Notes under the pieces: generated by a model
Seen by the model: only the letters and a program-made list of their open reading frames with translations
Database searches by the model: none
What the model was told of the DNA's origin: nothing
Origin: an uncultured Muribaculaceae bacterium
GTDB lineage: Bacteria; Bacteroidota; Bacteroidia; Bacteroidales; Muribaculaceae
Length of the DNA: 24,290 nucleotides
Reading direction: 5' to 3'
Assembly (NCBI GenBank): GCA_910584185.1
Contig: CAJTYC010000035.1
Coordinates: 1 to 24,290, forward strand
Shown: one piece after another, positions 13,253 through 21,424 of the stretch
Position numbering within the stretch: position 1 is the stretch's first letter
How the letters are laid out: every line of letters starts with the position of its first letter
Translations under genes and position numbers: made by a program

Positions 13253-15007
13253 TCAGTCCATCTTGATGAATGCCGGAATCCATGCGCTGACGCTCACTGA
13301 GCCGGAGACGTTGCCGCCGTTGATGAGGTCTATGCCGGTGCCTCCGATGCTGACGCTGGTGTCTTTCTGCGAGAAGATACATACCACTTTATTGCCGGTC
13401 TCAGAGTCGGTCTTGGTGATTATCTCCACGTCGTTGCCATCCTGGCTACGTTCCACAGTGCCACGCCAGAGCGCGGGATTCTCCTTACGTGCCTTGAAGA
13501 CTTTGGCCACGTAGTCGTGCACTCGCTGCTCATTGCTGTTGAAACCGCTTATACGGCCTGATGTGCGTGCCTTGTTGTCAGCGTTGCCATTGCCGCTCTT
13601 GTCACCGATCTCATCACCGTAATATGTACATGTCGGACCTGAGTATGCAGCCACGGCGGCATGTCGTGTCATCAGTTCTTCGGGGCGGCTGTTGACATCC
13701 ACAAAGTCTCCCACGCGCGACGTGTCGTGGTTGCTTAGGAAGATCGTAGGCCATACACCATCGTCGCGATAACCGCGGGCCTTGGCGTCGTTCGAGAGGA
13801 ACCAGCCTATGGTGCCTACACCGGAGTTAAGGCCAACGAGTTTGTCCTTGCCGTCGAAGTCCATCACGCTCTTCAGGCCATCCTGCTGAGTCACGGTGAT
13901 GTTGCCGGCACTTGTCCAGTCCTCTCCCACCATATAGCCGAGTGTACCCCATTCTTCGCCACGTTCACGGCGTTCGGCAGCCACAGCCTCCACCTCCTTG
14001 CGGAGGTCATTCCAATAGTTATGTCCACCCTGGTATACCTGATAGCACTGGTCAAGACGCCATCCGTCCACGCCACGGTTCATCCAGTAGCGTACCACTT
14101 CCTTGAAATACTCCAGCGAACCCGGGAATTGGATATTTCCAGACTCAGAACCACGTACGTTAGGTGTATTATCCTGGGTAGAAATCCAATTGCCGTTAGG
14201 TGAAGCTTGGCTTACACCGCCATGGTGTCCGAACACACCGTCGAGAATCACGTATATGCCGCGTGCGTGAGCCTCACGTATAAGCTCATCAAATTCCTCC
14301 TCTGTGCCGAATTTCGGGTCTACCTTGAAGTAGTTGGTGCAGAAATAGCCTGTGGCCTGGAGTCTCTCGCCACCCTGGCCGTTGGTGGAGTCAAATATCG
14401 GGGTCATCCAGATGGCGTTCATACCGAGCTCCTGAATATAATCGAGGGCGTTGATGATACCCTTGAGGTTACCGTTCTTGCGATGACCTTCCGGACCCCA
14501 CATGTCGCTGTAACCCGATGCACCGCCGTCACCATGCTGGAACGAACCTACCATAATCTGATAGATGGAGAGTTCGCGCTGGTCGCCGGTGAGTGTAGAT
14601 ACCGGATCCGGCACCTTACCTGTCAGCGTTACGGTGTAAGTCTCGGTGGCGTTGCCGCTCTTCACGGTGTAAGTCACCTTGTTTTCACCCTTAGTGAGTG
14701 TGGTGAGCGAATGGTTGGAGAGCGTCTTGCCGTTTACGTTGATATCGACCGTCGCGTCTGATGCCACAGGCACGACTGAGAAGGTCGCTGTGCCGACTTT
14801 ATCGAGAGTGACCTCATATGTCTTCGTGGAGCTATTGAAGCCGGACACCACGTTGCGGCCATCCACCTTTATTTCGAGGCGTTCGAGTGTGGCGTTGCCA
14901 CTGTTGACAGCTGCTGCGGCATTTATGCCGTAGCCTGTAAAGGTCATGGCGCCAAGCGCACATGACACACCGATGTTTCTTCTGAGTGTTTTGATTGATG
15001 TTTTCAT
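13253..15007 (-). CDS. Secreted GH13 alpha-amylase with N-terminal cadherin-like domain
   Basis: The enzyme hydrolyses alpha-1,4-glucan bonds, probably outside the cytoplasm. The 584-residue protein begins with a signal-like stretch (GVSCALGAMTFTGYGINAAAA). A cadherin-like beta-sandwich follows at about 40-133 (LERLEIKVDG, YTVKSGNATETYTVTLTG). From about 145 it is a GH13 barrel: region I DGVFGHH (256-262), region II GWRLDQ with nucleophile D319, region III VGED with acid/base E362, and region IV SNHD with D428. All three catalytic residues are present. A short beta domain closes the protein. It has no T9SS-type tail, unlike its upstream neighbour, so it may be periplasmic or exported otherwise. 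It is co-transcribed with the GLUG-repeat gene, 6 bases upstream. Confidence 0.93.
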   Translation of the reverse strand: MKTSIKTLRRNIGVSCALGAMTFTGYGINAAAAVNSGNATLERLEIKVDGRNVVSGFNSSTKTYEVTLDKVGTATFSVVPVASDATVDINVNGKTLSNHSLTTLTKGENKVTYTVKSGNATETYTVTLTGKVPDPVSTLTGDQRELSIYQIMVGSFQHGDGGASGYSDMWGPEGHRKNGNLKGIINALDYIQELGMNAIWMTPIFDSTNGQGGERLQATGYFCTNYFKVDPKFGTEEEFDELIREAHARGIYVILDGVFGHHGGVSQASPNGNWISTQDNTPNVRGSESGNIQFPGSLEYFKEVVRYWMNRGVDGWRLDQCYQVYQGGHNYWNDLRKEVEAVAAERRERGEEWGTLGYMVGEDWTSAGNITVTQQDGLKSVMDFDGKDKLVGLNSGVGTIGWFLSNDAKARGYRDDGVWPTIFLSNHDTSRVGDFVDVNSRPEELMTRHAAVAAYSGPTCTYYGDEIGDKSGNGNADNKARTSGRISGFNSNEQRVHDYVAKVFKARKENPALWRGTVERSQDGNDVEIITKTDSETGNKVVCIFSQKDTSVSIGGTGIDLINGGNVSGSVSVSAWIPAFIKMD

Positions 15008-15013
15008 GGCGTT

Positions 15014-16630
15014 TTATTTCTTAATAATCTTGAATGCAGTTACATTGCCCGAAACCGTGGTGACACGGAGCAGGCACACGCCGGGAGCGGCCTGAGAGAG
15101 GTCGAGTTCGACGCTTTCAGCACCGTTGAATCCGGCTTCAAGCACACGCGCACCATCAAGTGTCCAGACTCCACATGAGAGAATACCCTCACCTGCACAG
15201 ACTGTCACCACGCTGACGGTGGGATTAGGTGTCACGCTAACCATGATATTCTCTTTTACATCCACAAAGCCTGAAAACCCCGCATAGAGCTTATCGCAGA
15301 TAGGACGTGTCTGGCCGTTCACGTTGCGAAGCGCGGGCCAATTGCAATTGCCATCATGTCGCCATTCCCACACGGAGTTGAAATCCCATTTCAACATATC
15401 GTTGAAGCATGTGACATCCACAATATCGGCTGCCGTATGTGATGCTGCATGGTCACCATGCTGTGTCCAGGAGGCGGAAGGATTGACCATGTCATTCCAG
15501 CTTACATTATTGAGCGAATTGTTGCGGGCGTTGGCATTGCCGCCGAAACGGGCGGCAAAGTTGTTGGCCGATGACACTGTTTCGTTTACTGCCAATGAAT
15601 ATGAGATTGCACCATAGTTGGCACCTGCCACACCTCCCACATAATCATAACCGGTAATCGCACCGGCTGCATAGGTATTCTTTACTGTACCGGAGTTCTT
15701 GCCTACGAGTCCACCTGCGGCATAGTCCGAGGGGTTGCTTACCATAGCACCCGAATAGCAGTCGGTGATTGTGGCCGCTACGTTTTCACCTACAAGGCCG
15801 CCGACACAAATTGAGCTACCGGACACACTACCCATAGTGTAGCAACGGCTCACCGTGCCTGAAGCTGCATAGCCCACGAGAATTCCGGTGAAGGTGGCAC
15901 CATTTACATTGGCTCCTGTTATTCCCAAGTCGTGGATGTCGGCACCATCAATCTTGCCGAAAAGTCCGGTGGCAGAACCTACCGTCGAGCCATTAAGGCT
16001 GAGCGAAGTGATGCAGTGACCATTACCGTCGAAATTGCCCGCGAAAGGTGTCGACATTGTGCCGATAGTCGAAGAGAGGTTCGATGCGCTTATGTCGGCA
16101 TCGAGTTTGAAACAAACACCTTTGCCCCAATCGGCCGGGGAGTGAGCGAGATATTGCAGGTCTTCACTTTTTGCAATAATGTATGGAGAAGAGGTTGTGC
16201 CTTCGCCGCCCGAATAAAGAATTGTCGGGGCTTGCACTACCTCCACAAAGCAGTCGGCAGTCTGCCTGCCATCACTTGTCTTGGCTATGAAACCGAGTTG
16301 GGTAAGCGATGCGAGCTGGTCGTCAGTCAAACCGTAAAATTCCTTGATGTTGCTGATCGAGTATGTGTAAGCATCTCCCGAACGTGACATTCTGAATTTG
16401 TCGGTGTTGACATCATCCCAACCGTAAGGTGCCTTCTGTCCACCCTGCATTTTGTGGCACCAGGTGTAACAATAGACATCCGAGCCGAGGTCTGATGTCT
16501 GAATTTTGATTTCCAACGGCTTGTTGGAGACTGCCGGCGAGGGGGTGGAGGTGATGGAGGCTTGTTGTCCATCAGCCCACGCTGCAATGGGCGCAGCTAA
16601 CGCCAGCAGTGCGAAAAGAAATTTTTTCAT
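15014..16630 (-). CDS. Secreted GLUG-repeat protein with T9SS-like C-terminal tail
   Basis: A signal peptide (MKKFLFALLALAAPIAAWAD) opens the 538-residue protein. Residues about 25-132 form a beta domain (YCYTWCHKMQGGQKAPYGWD, LGFIAKTSDGRQTADCFVEV) like domains I associate with Bacteroidota alpha-glucan enzymes and binding proteins. Residues about 150-400 hold GLUG-type repeats: FAGNFDGNGHCITSLSL, GLFGKIDG, VGGLVGENVAATITDCYSGA and AGGLVGKNSGTVKNTYAAGA, a probable right-handed beta-helix. The last 75 or so residues (SVTPNPTVSVVTV ... LDLSQAAPGVCLLRV ... KIIKK) resemble a T9SS type A sorting domain. The neighbouring amylase suggests a surface role in binding starch or glycogen, which is inference. 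It is the first gene of the two-gene unit. Confidence 0.78.
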   Translation of the reverse strand: MKKFLFALLALAAPIAAWADGQQASITSTPSPAVSNKPLEIKIQTSDLGSDVYCYTWCHKMQGGQKAPYGWDDVNTDKFRMSRSGDAYTYSISNIKEFYGLTDDQLASLTQLGFIAKTSDGRQTADCFVEVVQAPTILYSGGEGTTSSPYIIAKSEDLQYLAHSPADWGKGVCFKLDADISASNLSSTIGTMSTPFAGNFDGNGHCITSLSLNGSTVGSATGLFGKIDGADIHDLGITGANVNGATFTGILVGYAASGTVSRCYTMGSVSGSSICVGGLVGENVAATITDCYSGAMVSNPSDYAAGGLVGKNSGTVKNTYAAGAITGYDYVGGVAGANYGAISYSLAVNETVSSANNFAARFGGNANARNNSLNNVSWNDMVNPSASWTQHGDHAASHTAADIVDVTCFNDMLKWDFNSVWEWRHDGNCNWPALRNVNGQTRPICDKLYAGFSGFVDVKENIMVSVTPNPTVSVVTVCAGEGILSCGVWTLDGARVLEAGFNGAESVELDLSQAAPGVCLLRVTTVSGNVTAFKIIKK

Positions 16631-16901
16631 TGATGATATAGATTAAATTGGCTGTCGAAAAGATTATATCGGCAAAATTAACAAAAATTTGCCACAAACT
16701 AAGTTAACAAGATGTGTTTCTTAACATCTTTTACTTATCTTCCACCAAAATAGACCCAAATTAACCACATCATTCATCGTAAAGCCTACAAATTGGATTC
16801 GTGAGATGACCTTTACCTCCATGTACGCGCATAAGCACATCTATACTTACGTCACCACTTACTACATGTCATATCCAAATAAAAATGTACCGAAAAAAAT
16901 A
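16631..16901. other. Intergenic region upstream of the GLUG gene
   Basis: No gene is seen. The stretch next to the start is A/T-rich (16631-16760) and probably holds the promoter of the GLUG-amylase unit. I can point to no clean TTTG / TAnnTTTG pair; the closest is TTTG with TAATCTTTT at about 15-base spacing on the minus strand, which is poor. Confidence 0.4.
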
Positions 16902-16928
16902 AGAGAGCGTGGATTGACCACGCTCTCT
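16894..16928 (-). terminator. Terminator of the ribosomal alpha operon, after rplQ
   Basis: An 11-bp stem, agagagcgtgg / ccacgctctct, has a 5-base loop. On the minus strand it is followed by tta and a run of T (plus-strand A run at 16894-16899). It ends the transcript running from the ribosomal genes. Confidence 0.9.
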
Positions 16929-16966
16929 CGATATTGCGAGCATTGTTTACTCTGATAAGATGCTGA

Positions 16967-17470
16967 TTACTCAGCCGCGGGAGCCTCTGCTGCCTCTGCT
17001 GCGGGAGCTTCGGTAGCGGTAGCCTCGGCTGCGGGAGCCTCTGCTGCCTTCTTGCTGCGTGAGCGGCGAGTGCGTGTGCTCTTCTTCTTGCCTGCATCTT
17101 CGAGTGCAGTCTCGTTGAAGTCAACGAGTTCGATCATTGCCATCTCAGCGTTGTCACCGAGACGATGACCGGTCTTGATGATACGCAGGTATCCACCGGG
17201 GCGATTGGCAACCTTCTCAGAAATAACTCCGAAAAGTTCTTTCACTGCCTCCTTGTTCTGGAGATAGCTGAACACGAGGCGACGGTTTGCAGTGTCGTCT
17301 TTTTTCGAGCGAGTGATGAGCGGCTCGGCATAGACGCGCAATGCCTTGGCCTTTGCCAGAGTGGTGAAGATTCTCTTATGCTCGATGAGAGAAATCGTCA
17401 AGTTGGCAAGAAGGGCCTCGCGATGGCCTTTCTTACGGCTCAAGTGATTGAATTTCTTATTATGTCTCAT
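16967..17470 (-). CDS. rplQ: 50S ribosomal protein bL17 with alanine-rich tail
   Basis: The 167-residue protein starts MRHNKKFNHLSRKKGHREAL and has the bL17 core to about residue 125 (TTLAKAKALRVYAEPLITRS, GGYLRIIKTGHRLGDNAEMA). A basic link KKKSTRTRRSRSKK and a tail of A/E/P repeats (EAPAAEA) follow. Bacterial bL17 is often about 120-130 residues, so the tail of 25 or so is an extension, built on short DNA repeats. It assembles into the large subunit near the exit tunnel. It is the last gene of the alpha operon, 8 bases after rpoA, and is followed by a strong terminator. Confidence 0.97.
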   Translation of the reverse strand: MRHNKKFNHLSRKKGHREALLANLTISLIEHKRIFTTLAKAKALRVYAEPLITRSKKDDTANRRLVFSYLQNKEAVKELFGVISEKVANRPGGYLRIIKTGHRLGDNAEMAMIELVDFNETALEDAGKKKSTRTRRSRSKKAAEAPAAEATATEAPAAEAAEAPAAE

Positions 17471-17478
17471 TGTGCGGT

Positions 17479-18477
17479 TTAGTCTTTGTCTAATTTATAT
17501 TTCGAAATATCCATTCCAAAGGAAAGATTGTACTTCTCAAGGAGTTCGTCGAGCTCGGAGAGAGACTTCTTTCCAAAGTTTCTGAATTTGAGCAGGTCAT
17601 TCTTATTGAAGACCACGAGCTCGCCGAGTGTTTCCACTTCGGCGCTCTTCAGACAGTTCAAGGCTCTCACCGAGAGGTCGAGATCCACGAGCTTGCTCTT
17701 GAGGAGCTGGCGCATATGGAGCACTTCCTCATCAAATTCCTCAGGCACATCTTCGGTCGGCGTCTCGAGAGTGATTTTCTCGTCGCTGAACATCATGAAA
17801 TGCTGTATAAGGATTTTGGCAGCCTCCTTGAGGGCATCTTTCGGCTGGATCGAACCGTCGGTTGTGACTTCGATAATCAGCTTCTCATAGTCGGTTTTCT
17901 GCTCCACACGGAAGTTCTCGACAGCATACTTCACATTCTTGATGGGAGTATAAATTGAGTCGATTGCAATCGTGTCGGCGCTGGCGCCGGCGAGCATCTC
18001 GCGGTTTTCGTCAGCCGGCACCCAGCCGCGACCCTTGTTGATGGAATATTCCATCTCGAAGCCGTAGTCGGGGTCGAGGTGACAAATCACCAAGTCAGGA
18101 TTTAAAACCTTGAAACCACTGAGGGCCTTGCCTAAGTCACCAGCCGTAAACACATCTGTGCCCTTCACCTGCACCGAGGCAGTCTCGGCATTATGGTCTT
18201 CGGTCAGCTGTTTGAAGCGAATCTGCTTGAGGTTCAGGATAATGTTGGTCACATCTTCCTTTACACCCTCGATAGTGTCCAGCTCATGTGCGACGCCGTT
18301 GATACGGATCGAGTTGATGGCGAAACCGGAAAGCGAGGAGAGCAGGATGCGTCTCAGCGCATTACCGATTGTCTGGCCATAACCCGGCTCGAGCGGACGG
18401 AACTCAAACTTGCCGAAAGAGTTCTCATCTTCAAGCATTATGACCTTGTCGGGTTTCTGAAATGCTAAAATTGGCAT
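17479..18477 (-). CDS. rpoA: RNA polymerase alpha subunit
   Basis: The 332-residue protein starts the RNA polymerase assembly and its C-terminal domain contacts regulators and upstream DNA. The N-terminal dimerisation domain shows EPGYGQTIGNALRRILLSSL and HELDTIEGVKEDVTNIILNL. The C-terminal helix-hairpin domain is at about 255-325 (LDLSVRALNCLKSAEVETLG, LLKFRNFGKKSLSELDELL), after an acidic linker. Length is normal. It sits between rpsD (15 bases) and rplQ (8 bases), the standard Bacteroidota order. Confidence 0.98.
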   Translation of the reverse strand: MPILAFQKPDKVIMLEDENSFGKFEFRPLEPGYGQTIGNALRRILLSSLSGFAINSIRINGVAHELDTIEGVKEDVTNIILNLKQIRFKQLTEDHNAETASVQVKGTDVFTAGDLGKALSGFKVLNPDLVICHLDPDYGFEMEYSINKGRGWVPADENREMLAGASADTIAIDSIYTPIKNVKYAVENFRVEQKTDYEKLIIEVTTDGSIQPKDALKEAAKILIQHFMMFSDEKITLETPTEDVPEEFDEEVLHMRQLLKSKLVDLDLSVRALNCLKSAEVETLGELVVFNKNDLLKFRNFGKKSLSELDELLEKYNLSFGMDISKYKLDKD

Positions 18478-18492
18478 GGGTCTTAGAGTTTA

Positions 18493-19098
18493 TTATTTAG
18501 AATAGAGCTCGACTATAAGCTGCTCTTTGATAGTCTCGGGGATGTCCTCACGCTGCGGCATGTGAAGGAACTTGCCACCCATGATAGAAGCGTCCCACTC
18601 GATCCAGGGATATTTGCTATGGTTGAAACCTGCCACGGAGTCAGCGATCACCTCGAGTGACTTAGCTTTCTCACGCACGCACACCACATCGCCGGGCATA
18701 ACGCGATAAGAGGGCACATTGACGGTCTTACCGTTCACGTTGATGTGTTTATGAAGCACGAGCTGACGGGCTGCGGGGCGTGTGGGAGCGAGACCCAGAC
18801 GGTACACCACATTGTCGAGACGGCTCTCGAGAAGCTGGAGAAGCACCTCACCGGTGATACCCTTGGTGCGTTCTGCTTTCTCGAAGAGGTTGCGGAACTG
18901 ACGTTCCAGCACACCATAAGTATATTTGGCTTTTTGCTTTTCGCGCAACTGAGTGCCATACTCAGAAGTTTTCTTTCTGCGGTTCTGGCCATGCTGTCCC
19001 GGGGGATAATTGCGTTTTGCAAACACCTTGTCCTCACCGAAGATAGGCTCGCCGAACTTGCGCGCGATTTTGGTCTTTGGTCCTGTGTATCTTGCCAT
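18493..19098 (-). CDS. rpsD: 30S ribosomal protein uS4
   Basis: The 201-residue primary 16S rRNA-binding protein starts MARYTGPKTKIARKFGEPIF. The S4 RNA-binding domain is at about 93-155 (SRLDNVVYRLGLAPTRPAAR, QLVLHKHINVNGKTVNVPSY). The zinc-binding cysteines of some uS4 forms are absent. uS4 is known in other bacteria to repress its own operon by binding an mRNA leader, and a structured 178-base gap lies directly upstream here. The product is complete. Confidence 0.98.
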   Translation of the reverse strand: MARYTGPKTKIARKFGEPIFGEDKVFAKRNYPPGQHGQNRRKKTSEYGTQLREKQKAKYTYGVLERQFRNLFEKAERTKGITGEVLLQLLESRLDNVVYRLGLAPTRPAARQLVLHKHINVNGKTVNVPSYRVMPGDVVCVREKAKSLEVIADSVAGFNHSKYPWIEWDASIMGGKFLHMPQREDIPETIKEQLIVELYSK

Positions 19099-19276
19099 TT
19101 GTTTCTTTCTTTTAGCAAATCCGCTAAAGAAGTCCCTTAGCGCAGCCGCGACCGTCGAGAGGTAGATATGAGACGGTCTATTCGCATTCAGGACAATTCT
19201 TGATTTCGGACTTTAGTTCAGAATTTATCTGTTATGTTATGATTTATATTCCGATTAGGCTCTTGCCAACTTCCGA
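19099..19276 (-). promoter_or_regulatory. Structured leader before rpsD, candidate uS4-binding autoregulatory RNA
   Basis: This 178-base gap is unusual inside an operon with otherwise tight spacing. On the minus strand it holds a 7-bp stem GACCGTC / GACGGTC (19172-19178 with 19150-19156, 15-base loop), a short cggctg link, then CGCTAA / TTAGCG (19137-19142 with 19122-19127, 9-base loop), ending about 23 bases before the ATG. uS4 leaders have been described in several phyla including Bacteroidia; assignment to a known class needs a covariance search. Confidence 0.5.
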
Positions 19277-19666
19277 TTAGACTCTTCTTCTCTTCGGGGG
19301 ACGGCAACCATTGTGCGGAAGCGGAGTGACGTCAACAATCTCTGTGACCTCGATGCCGCTCTGATGCACGAAGCGGATAGCGGCCTCACGGCCGTTGCCC
19401 GGACCCTTCACATAAGCCTTGACCTTGCGCAATCCCAGGTCATACGCCACTTTGGCGCAATCCTGAGCTGCCATCTGGGCTGCGTAGGGTGTGTTCTTCT
19501 TTGAGCCTCTAAAGCCCATCTTGCCGGCAGACGACCAGGAGATAACCTGACCCTCATCGTTGGCAAGACACACAATGATGTTGTTGAAAGAGCTATGCAC
19601 ATGCAGCTGGCCACTTGCGCCAACCTTGACATTCCTCTTCTTTGCTGCGACTGTCTTTTTTGCCAT
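19277..19666 (-). CDS. rpsK: 30S ribosomal protein uS11
   Basis: The 129-residue protein of the 30S platform carries the family stretches GQLHVHSSFNNIIVCLAN, SSAGKMGFRGSKKNTPYAAQ and VKAYVKGPGNGREAAIRF, and the basic end PLPHNGCRPPKRRRV. It lies 10 bases after rpsM. Complete and normal. Confidence 0.98.
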   Translation of the reverse strand: MAKKTVAAKKRNVKVGASGQLHVHSSFNNIIVCLANDEGQVISWSSAGKMGFRGSKKNTPYAAQMAAQDCAKVAYDLGLRKVKAYVKGPGNGREAAIRFVHQSGIEVTEIVDVTPLPHNGCRPPKRRRV

Positions 19667-19676
19667 ACTTTATTTA

Positions 19677-20057
19677 TTATTTAGTAGCTTTCTTCTTGTT
19701 AGCGACTGTTTTCTTGCGACCCTTACGTGTGCGGGCATTGTTCTTTGTGCTCTGGCCACGCACGGGCAAGCCGATACGGTGACGTATGCCACGGTAGCAA
19801 CCTATGTCCATAAGGCGCTTGATGTTGAGCTGGATCTCAGTGCGTAGGTCACCCTCCACCTTGAAATCGCGCTGTATCACCTCACGAACGGCTGCTGCCT
19901 GCTCGTCTGTCCAGTCTTTAACTTTGATGTCGCGGTCAACTCCCGCGCGCTCAAGAACTGTGTTGGCTGCGCTACGGCCGATACCGTAGATGTAGGTCAA
20001 CGCAATCTCTCCTCTCTTATTTTGCGGCAAATCTACGCCGACAATTCTTACTGCCAT
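19677..20057 (-). CDS. rpsM: 30S ribosomal protein uS13
   Basis: The 126-residue protein of the 30S head contacts tRNA and the 50S bridge. It starts MAVRIVGVDLPQNKRGEIAL, has TYIYGIGRSAANTVLERAGV, and the C-terminal RHRIGLPVRGQSTKNNARTR with a basic tail (KGRKKTVANKKKATK). A consensus promoter lies directly upstream, so it begins its own transcription unit (alpha operon) as well as being read from the spc genes. Confidence 0.98.
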   Translation of the reverse strand: MAVRIVGVDLPQNKRGEIALTYIYGIGRSAANTVLERAGVDRDIKVKDWTDEQAAAVREVIQRDFKVEGDLRTEIQLNIKRLMDIGCYRGIRHRIGLPVRGQSTKNNARTRKGRKKTVANKKKATK

Positions 20058-20080
20058 ATTGCTTGGTTACAAATTTTTTG

Positions 20081-20112
20081 CAAAGGTAATAAATTTTGTT
20101 TCCTTGTGCAAA
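20081..20112 (-). promoter_or_regulatory. Internal promoter upstream of rpsM
   Basis: On the minus strand TTTG (20109-20112) and TACCTTTG (20081-20088) are 20 bases apart, a full Bacteroidota consensus, with the rpsM ATG 23 bases after the -7 box. The alpha genes rpsM-rpsK-rpsD-rpoA-rplQ can thus be transcribed apart from the spc genes. The region 20113-20175 behind rpmJ has no gene. Confidence 0.82.
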
Positions 20113-20175
20113 CGTCAGGCCTCTATTTATTCCTTTTTAAGGCTTCTCAGGCCCTCGTTGCCGGGGAATCCTCTT

Positions 20176-20292
20176 TTATCCCTGACGCGTTTTAAACTTT
20201 GGATTCTTTTTGTTGATTACGTACAGTCTGCCTTTGCGACGAACGATCTTGCTGTCGGCCGTACGTTTTTTGACTGATGCTCTAACTTTCAT
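20176..20292 (-). CDS. rpmJ: 50S ribosomal protein bL36, cysteine-free form
   Basis: The 38-residue protein reads MKVRASVKKRTADSKIVRRK, then GRLYVINKKNPKFKTRQG, the complete bL36. The zinc form of the family has Cys at positions about 11, 14 and 27 and a His at about 32; here these are T, S, N and K, so this is the zinc-independent (C-minus) form usual in Bacteroidota. It lies 14 bases after infA. Confidence 0.96.
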   Translation of the reverse strand: MKVRASVKKRTADSKIVRRKGRLYVINKKNPKFKTRQG

Positions 20293-20306
20293 ATCGAGTT
20301 ATGTTT

Positions 20307-20525
20307 TTATTTGTATCTGAATGAAATCCGGCCCTTGCTGAGGTCATATGGACTCATCTCCACCTTGACCTTGTCGCCCGGAAGTATCTTGATGTAGTGC
20401 ATCCTCATCTTGCCTGAGATGTGGGCTGTGATTTGATGTCCGTTCTCAAGCTCGACCTTGAACATCGCATTGCTCAATGCCTCGAGTATCACTCCATCCT
20501 GTTCGATTGCTGCCTGCTTTGCCAT
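20307..20525 (-). CDS. infA: Translation initiation factor IF-1
   Basis: The 72-residue OB-fold protein binds the 30S A site at initiation. Typical stretches are EQDGVILEALSNAMFKVELE, GHQITAHISGKMRMHYIKIL, PGDKVKVEMSPYDLSKGRIS and the end FRYK. Length is exactly typical. It stands between map and rpmJ, in the normal order. Confidence 0.98.
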   Translation of the reverse strand: MAKQAAIEQDGVILEALSNAMFKVELENGHQITAHISGKMRMHYIKILPGDKVKVEMSPYDLSKGRISFRYK

Positions 20526-20571
20526 TCTTTATCTTTATGGTTTGATTGTCTTGTTGATTTTGATTGCATTC

Positions 20572-21399
20572 TTATCCTTCCACCTTGGAGTCTGCATGAT
20601 TGCGGAGCTGCGGGAAGAACGCCCCCTTGGCTTTCAGCACCTCCTCCACATATTTGAATGTGGTGAGCTGCCTTGGCTCATTGTCGGTGATGACCACAGT
20701 GTGCTCGTAATGAGCTGATGGTTTGCCGTCGCGTGTGCGGCATTCCCAGCCGTTGGGATCAATCTTGACGTTCTTGCTGCCGAGGTTTATCATCGGCTCA
20801 ATGCAGATTATCATGCCCGGCTTCAACACCGGACCGATGCCGCGGCGACCATAGTTAGGCACCTCGGGGTCCTCGTGCATCTCCTTGCCGATGCCGTGGC
20901 CGCACATTTCGCGCACCACGGTATAGCCACGCTTCTCTACATATGTCTGCACGGCGTTCGACACGTCACCCACACGGCGGCCAGCCTTGGCGGCGGCTAT
21001 GCCCTTGTAGAGCGACTCGTATGTGGTCTGCAAAAGACCCTTCACCTTATCGTCAATCTCGCCGACTGCAAACGTGAAGCATGAGTCACCGTTCCACCCG
21101 TTGAGTTCCACCACACTGTCTATGCCGACAATGTCGCCCTCACGCAGGGTGCGGTTGGAAGGGAAACCGTGCACCACCATATCGTTGATCTCGATGCAAA
21201 GGGTGCCCGGAAAACCATGATAACCAAGGCAAGCGGGTTTACCCCCGTTGTCGAGGATAAACTCCCTTGCTATGGTGTCGAGACGCTTGGTGGTTACACC
21301 GGGTTCTACCCACTTCGCCACCTCGCCGAGAGTGCGGCTCATCATATCGCAAGCCGCAGCTGTCAGTTCTATCTCTTCATGTGTCTTGATATGAATCAT
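20572..21399 (-). CDS. map: Methionine aminopeptidase, type I
   Basis: The enzyme removes the N-terminal methionine from new proteins. The 275-residue product has the pita-bread fold with all five metal ligands: D94 and D105 (GIDSVVELNGWNGDSC), H168 (CGHGIG), E201 (CIEPM) and E232 (YEHTV). The conserved His in MVVHGFP (about 77) is also present. It starts MIHIKTHEEIELTAAACDMM. The last 25 or so residues (VLKAKGAFFPQLRNHADSKVEG) extend slightly beyond the core. It lies 25 bases after secY, the usual neighbour. Confidence 0.97.
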   Translation of the reverse strand: MIHIKTHEEIELTAAACDMMSRTLGEVAKWVEPGVTTKRLDTIAREFILDNGGKPACLGYHGFPGTLCIEINDMVVHGFPSNRTLREGDIVGIDSVVELNGWNGDSCFTFAVGEIDDKVKGLLQTTYESLYKGIAAAKAGRRVGDVSNAVQTYVEKRGYTVVREMCGHGIGKEMHEDPEVPNYGRRGIGPVLKPGMIICIEPMINLGSKNVKIDPNGWECRTRDGKPSAHYEHTVVITDNEPRQLTTFKYVEEVLKAKGAFFPQLRNHADSKVEG

Positions 21400-21424
21400 A
21401 TCAGCTCGTATCTCACCTTAAATA

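Noticed and set aside
14207..14761. 184-residue plus-strand frame opposite the amylase
   Set aside because: It is an antisense shadow; the GH13 catalytic motifs are on the minus strand.
14950..15007. Twin-arginine signal in the amylase (TLRRNIGV)
   Set aside because: The motif lacks the usual residues after the arginine pair; an ordinary Sec signal explains it.
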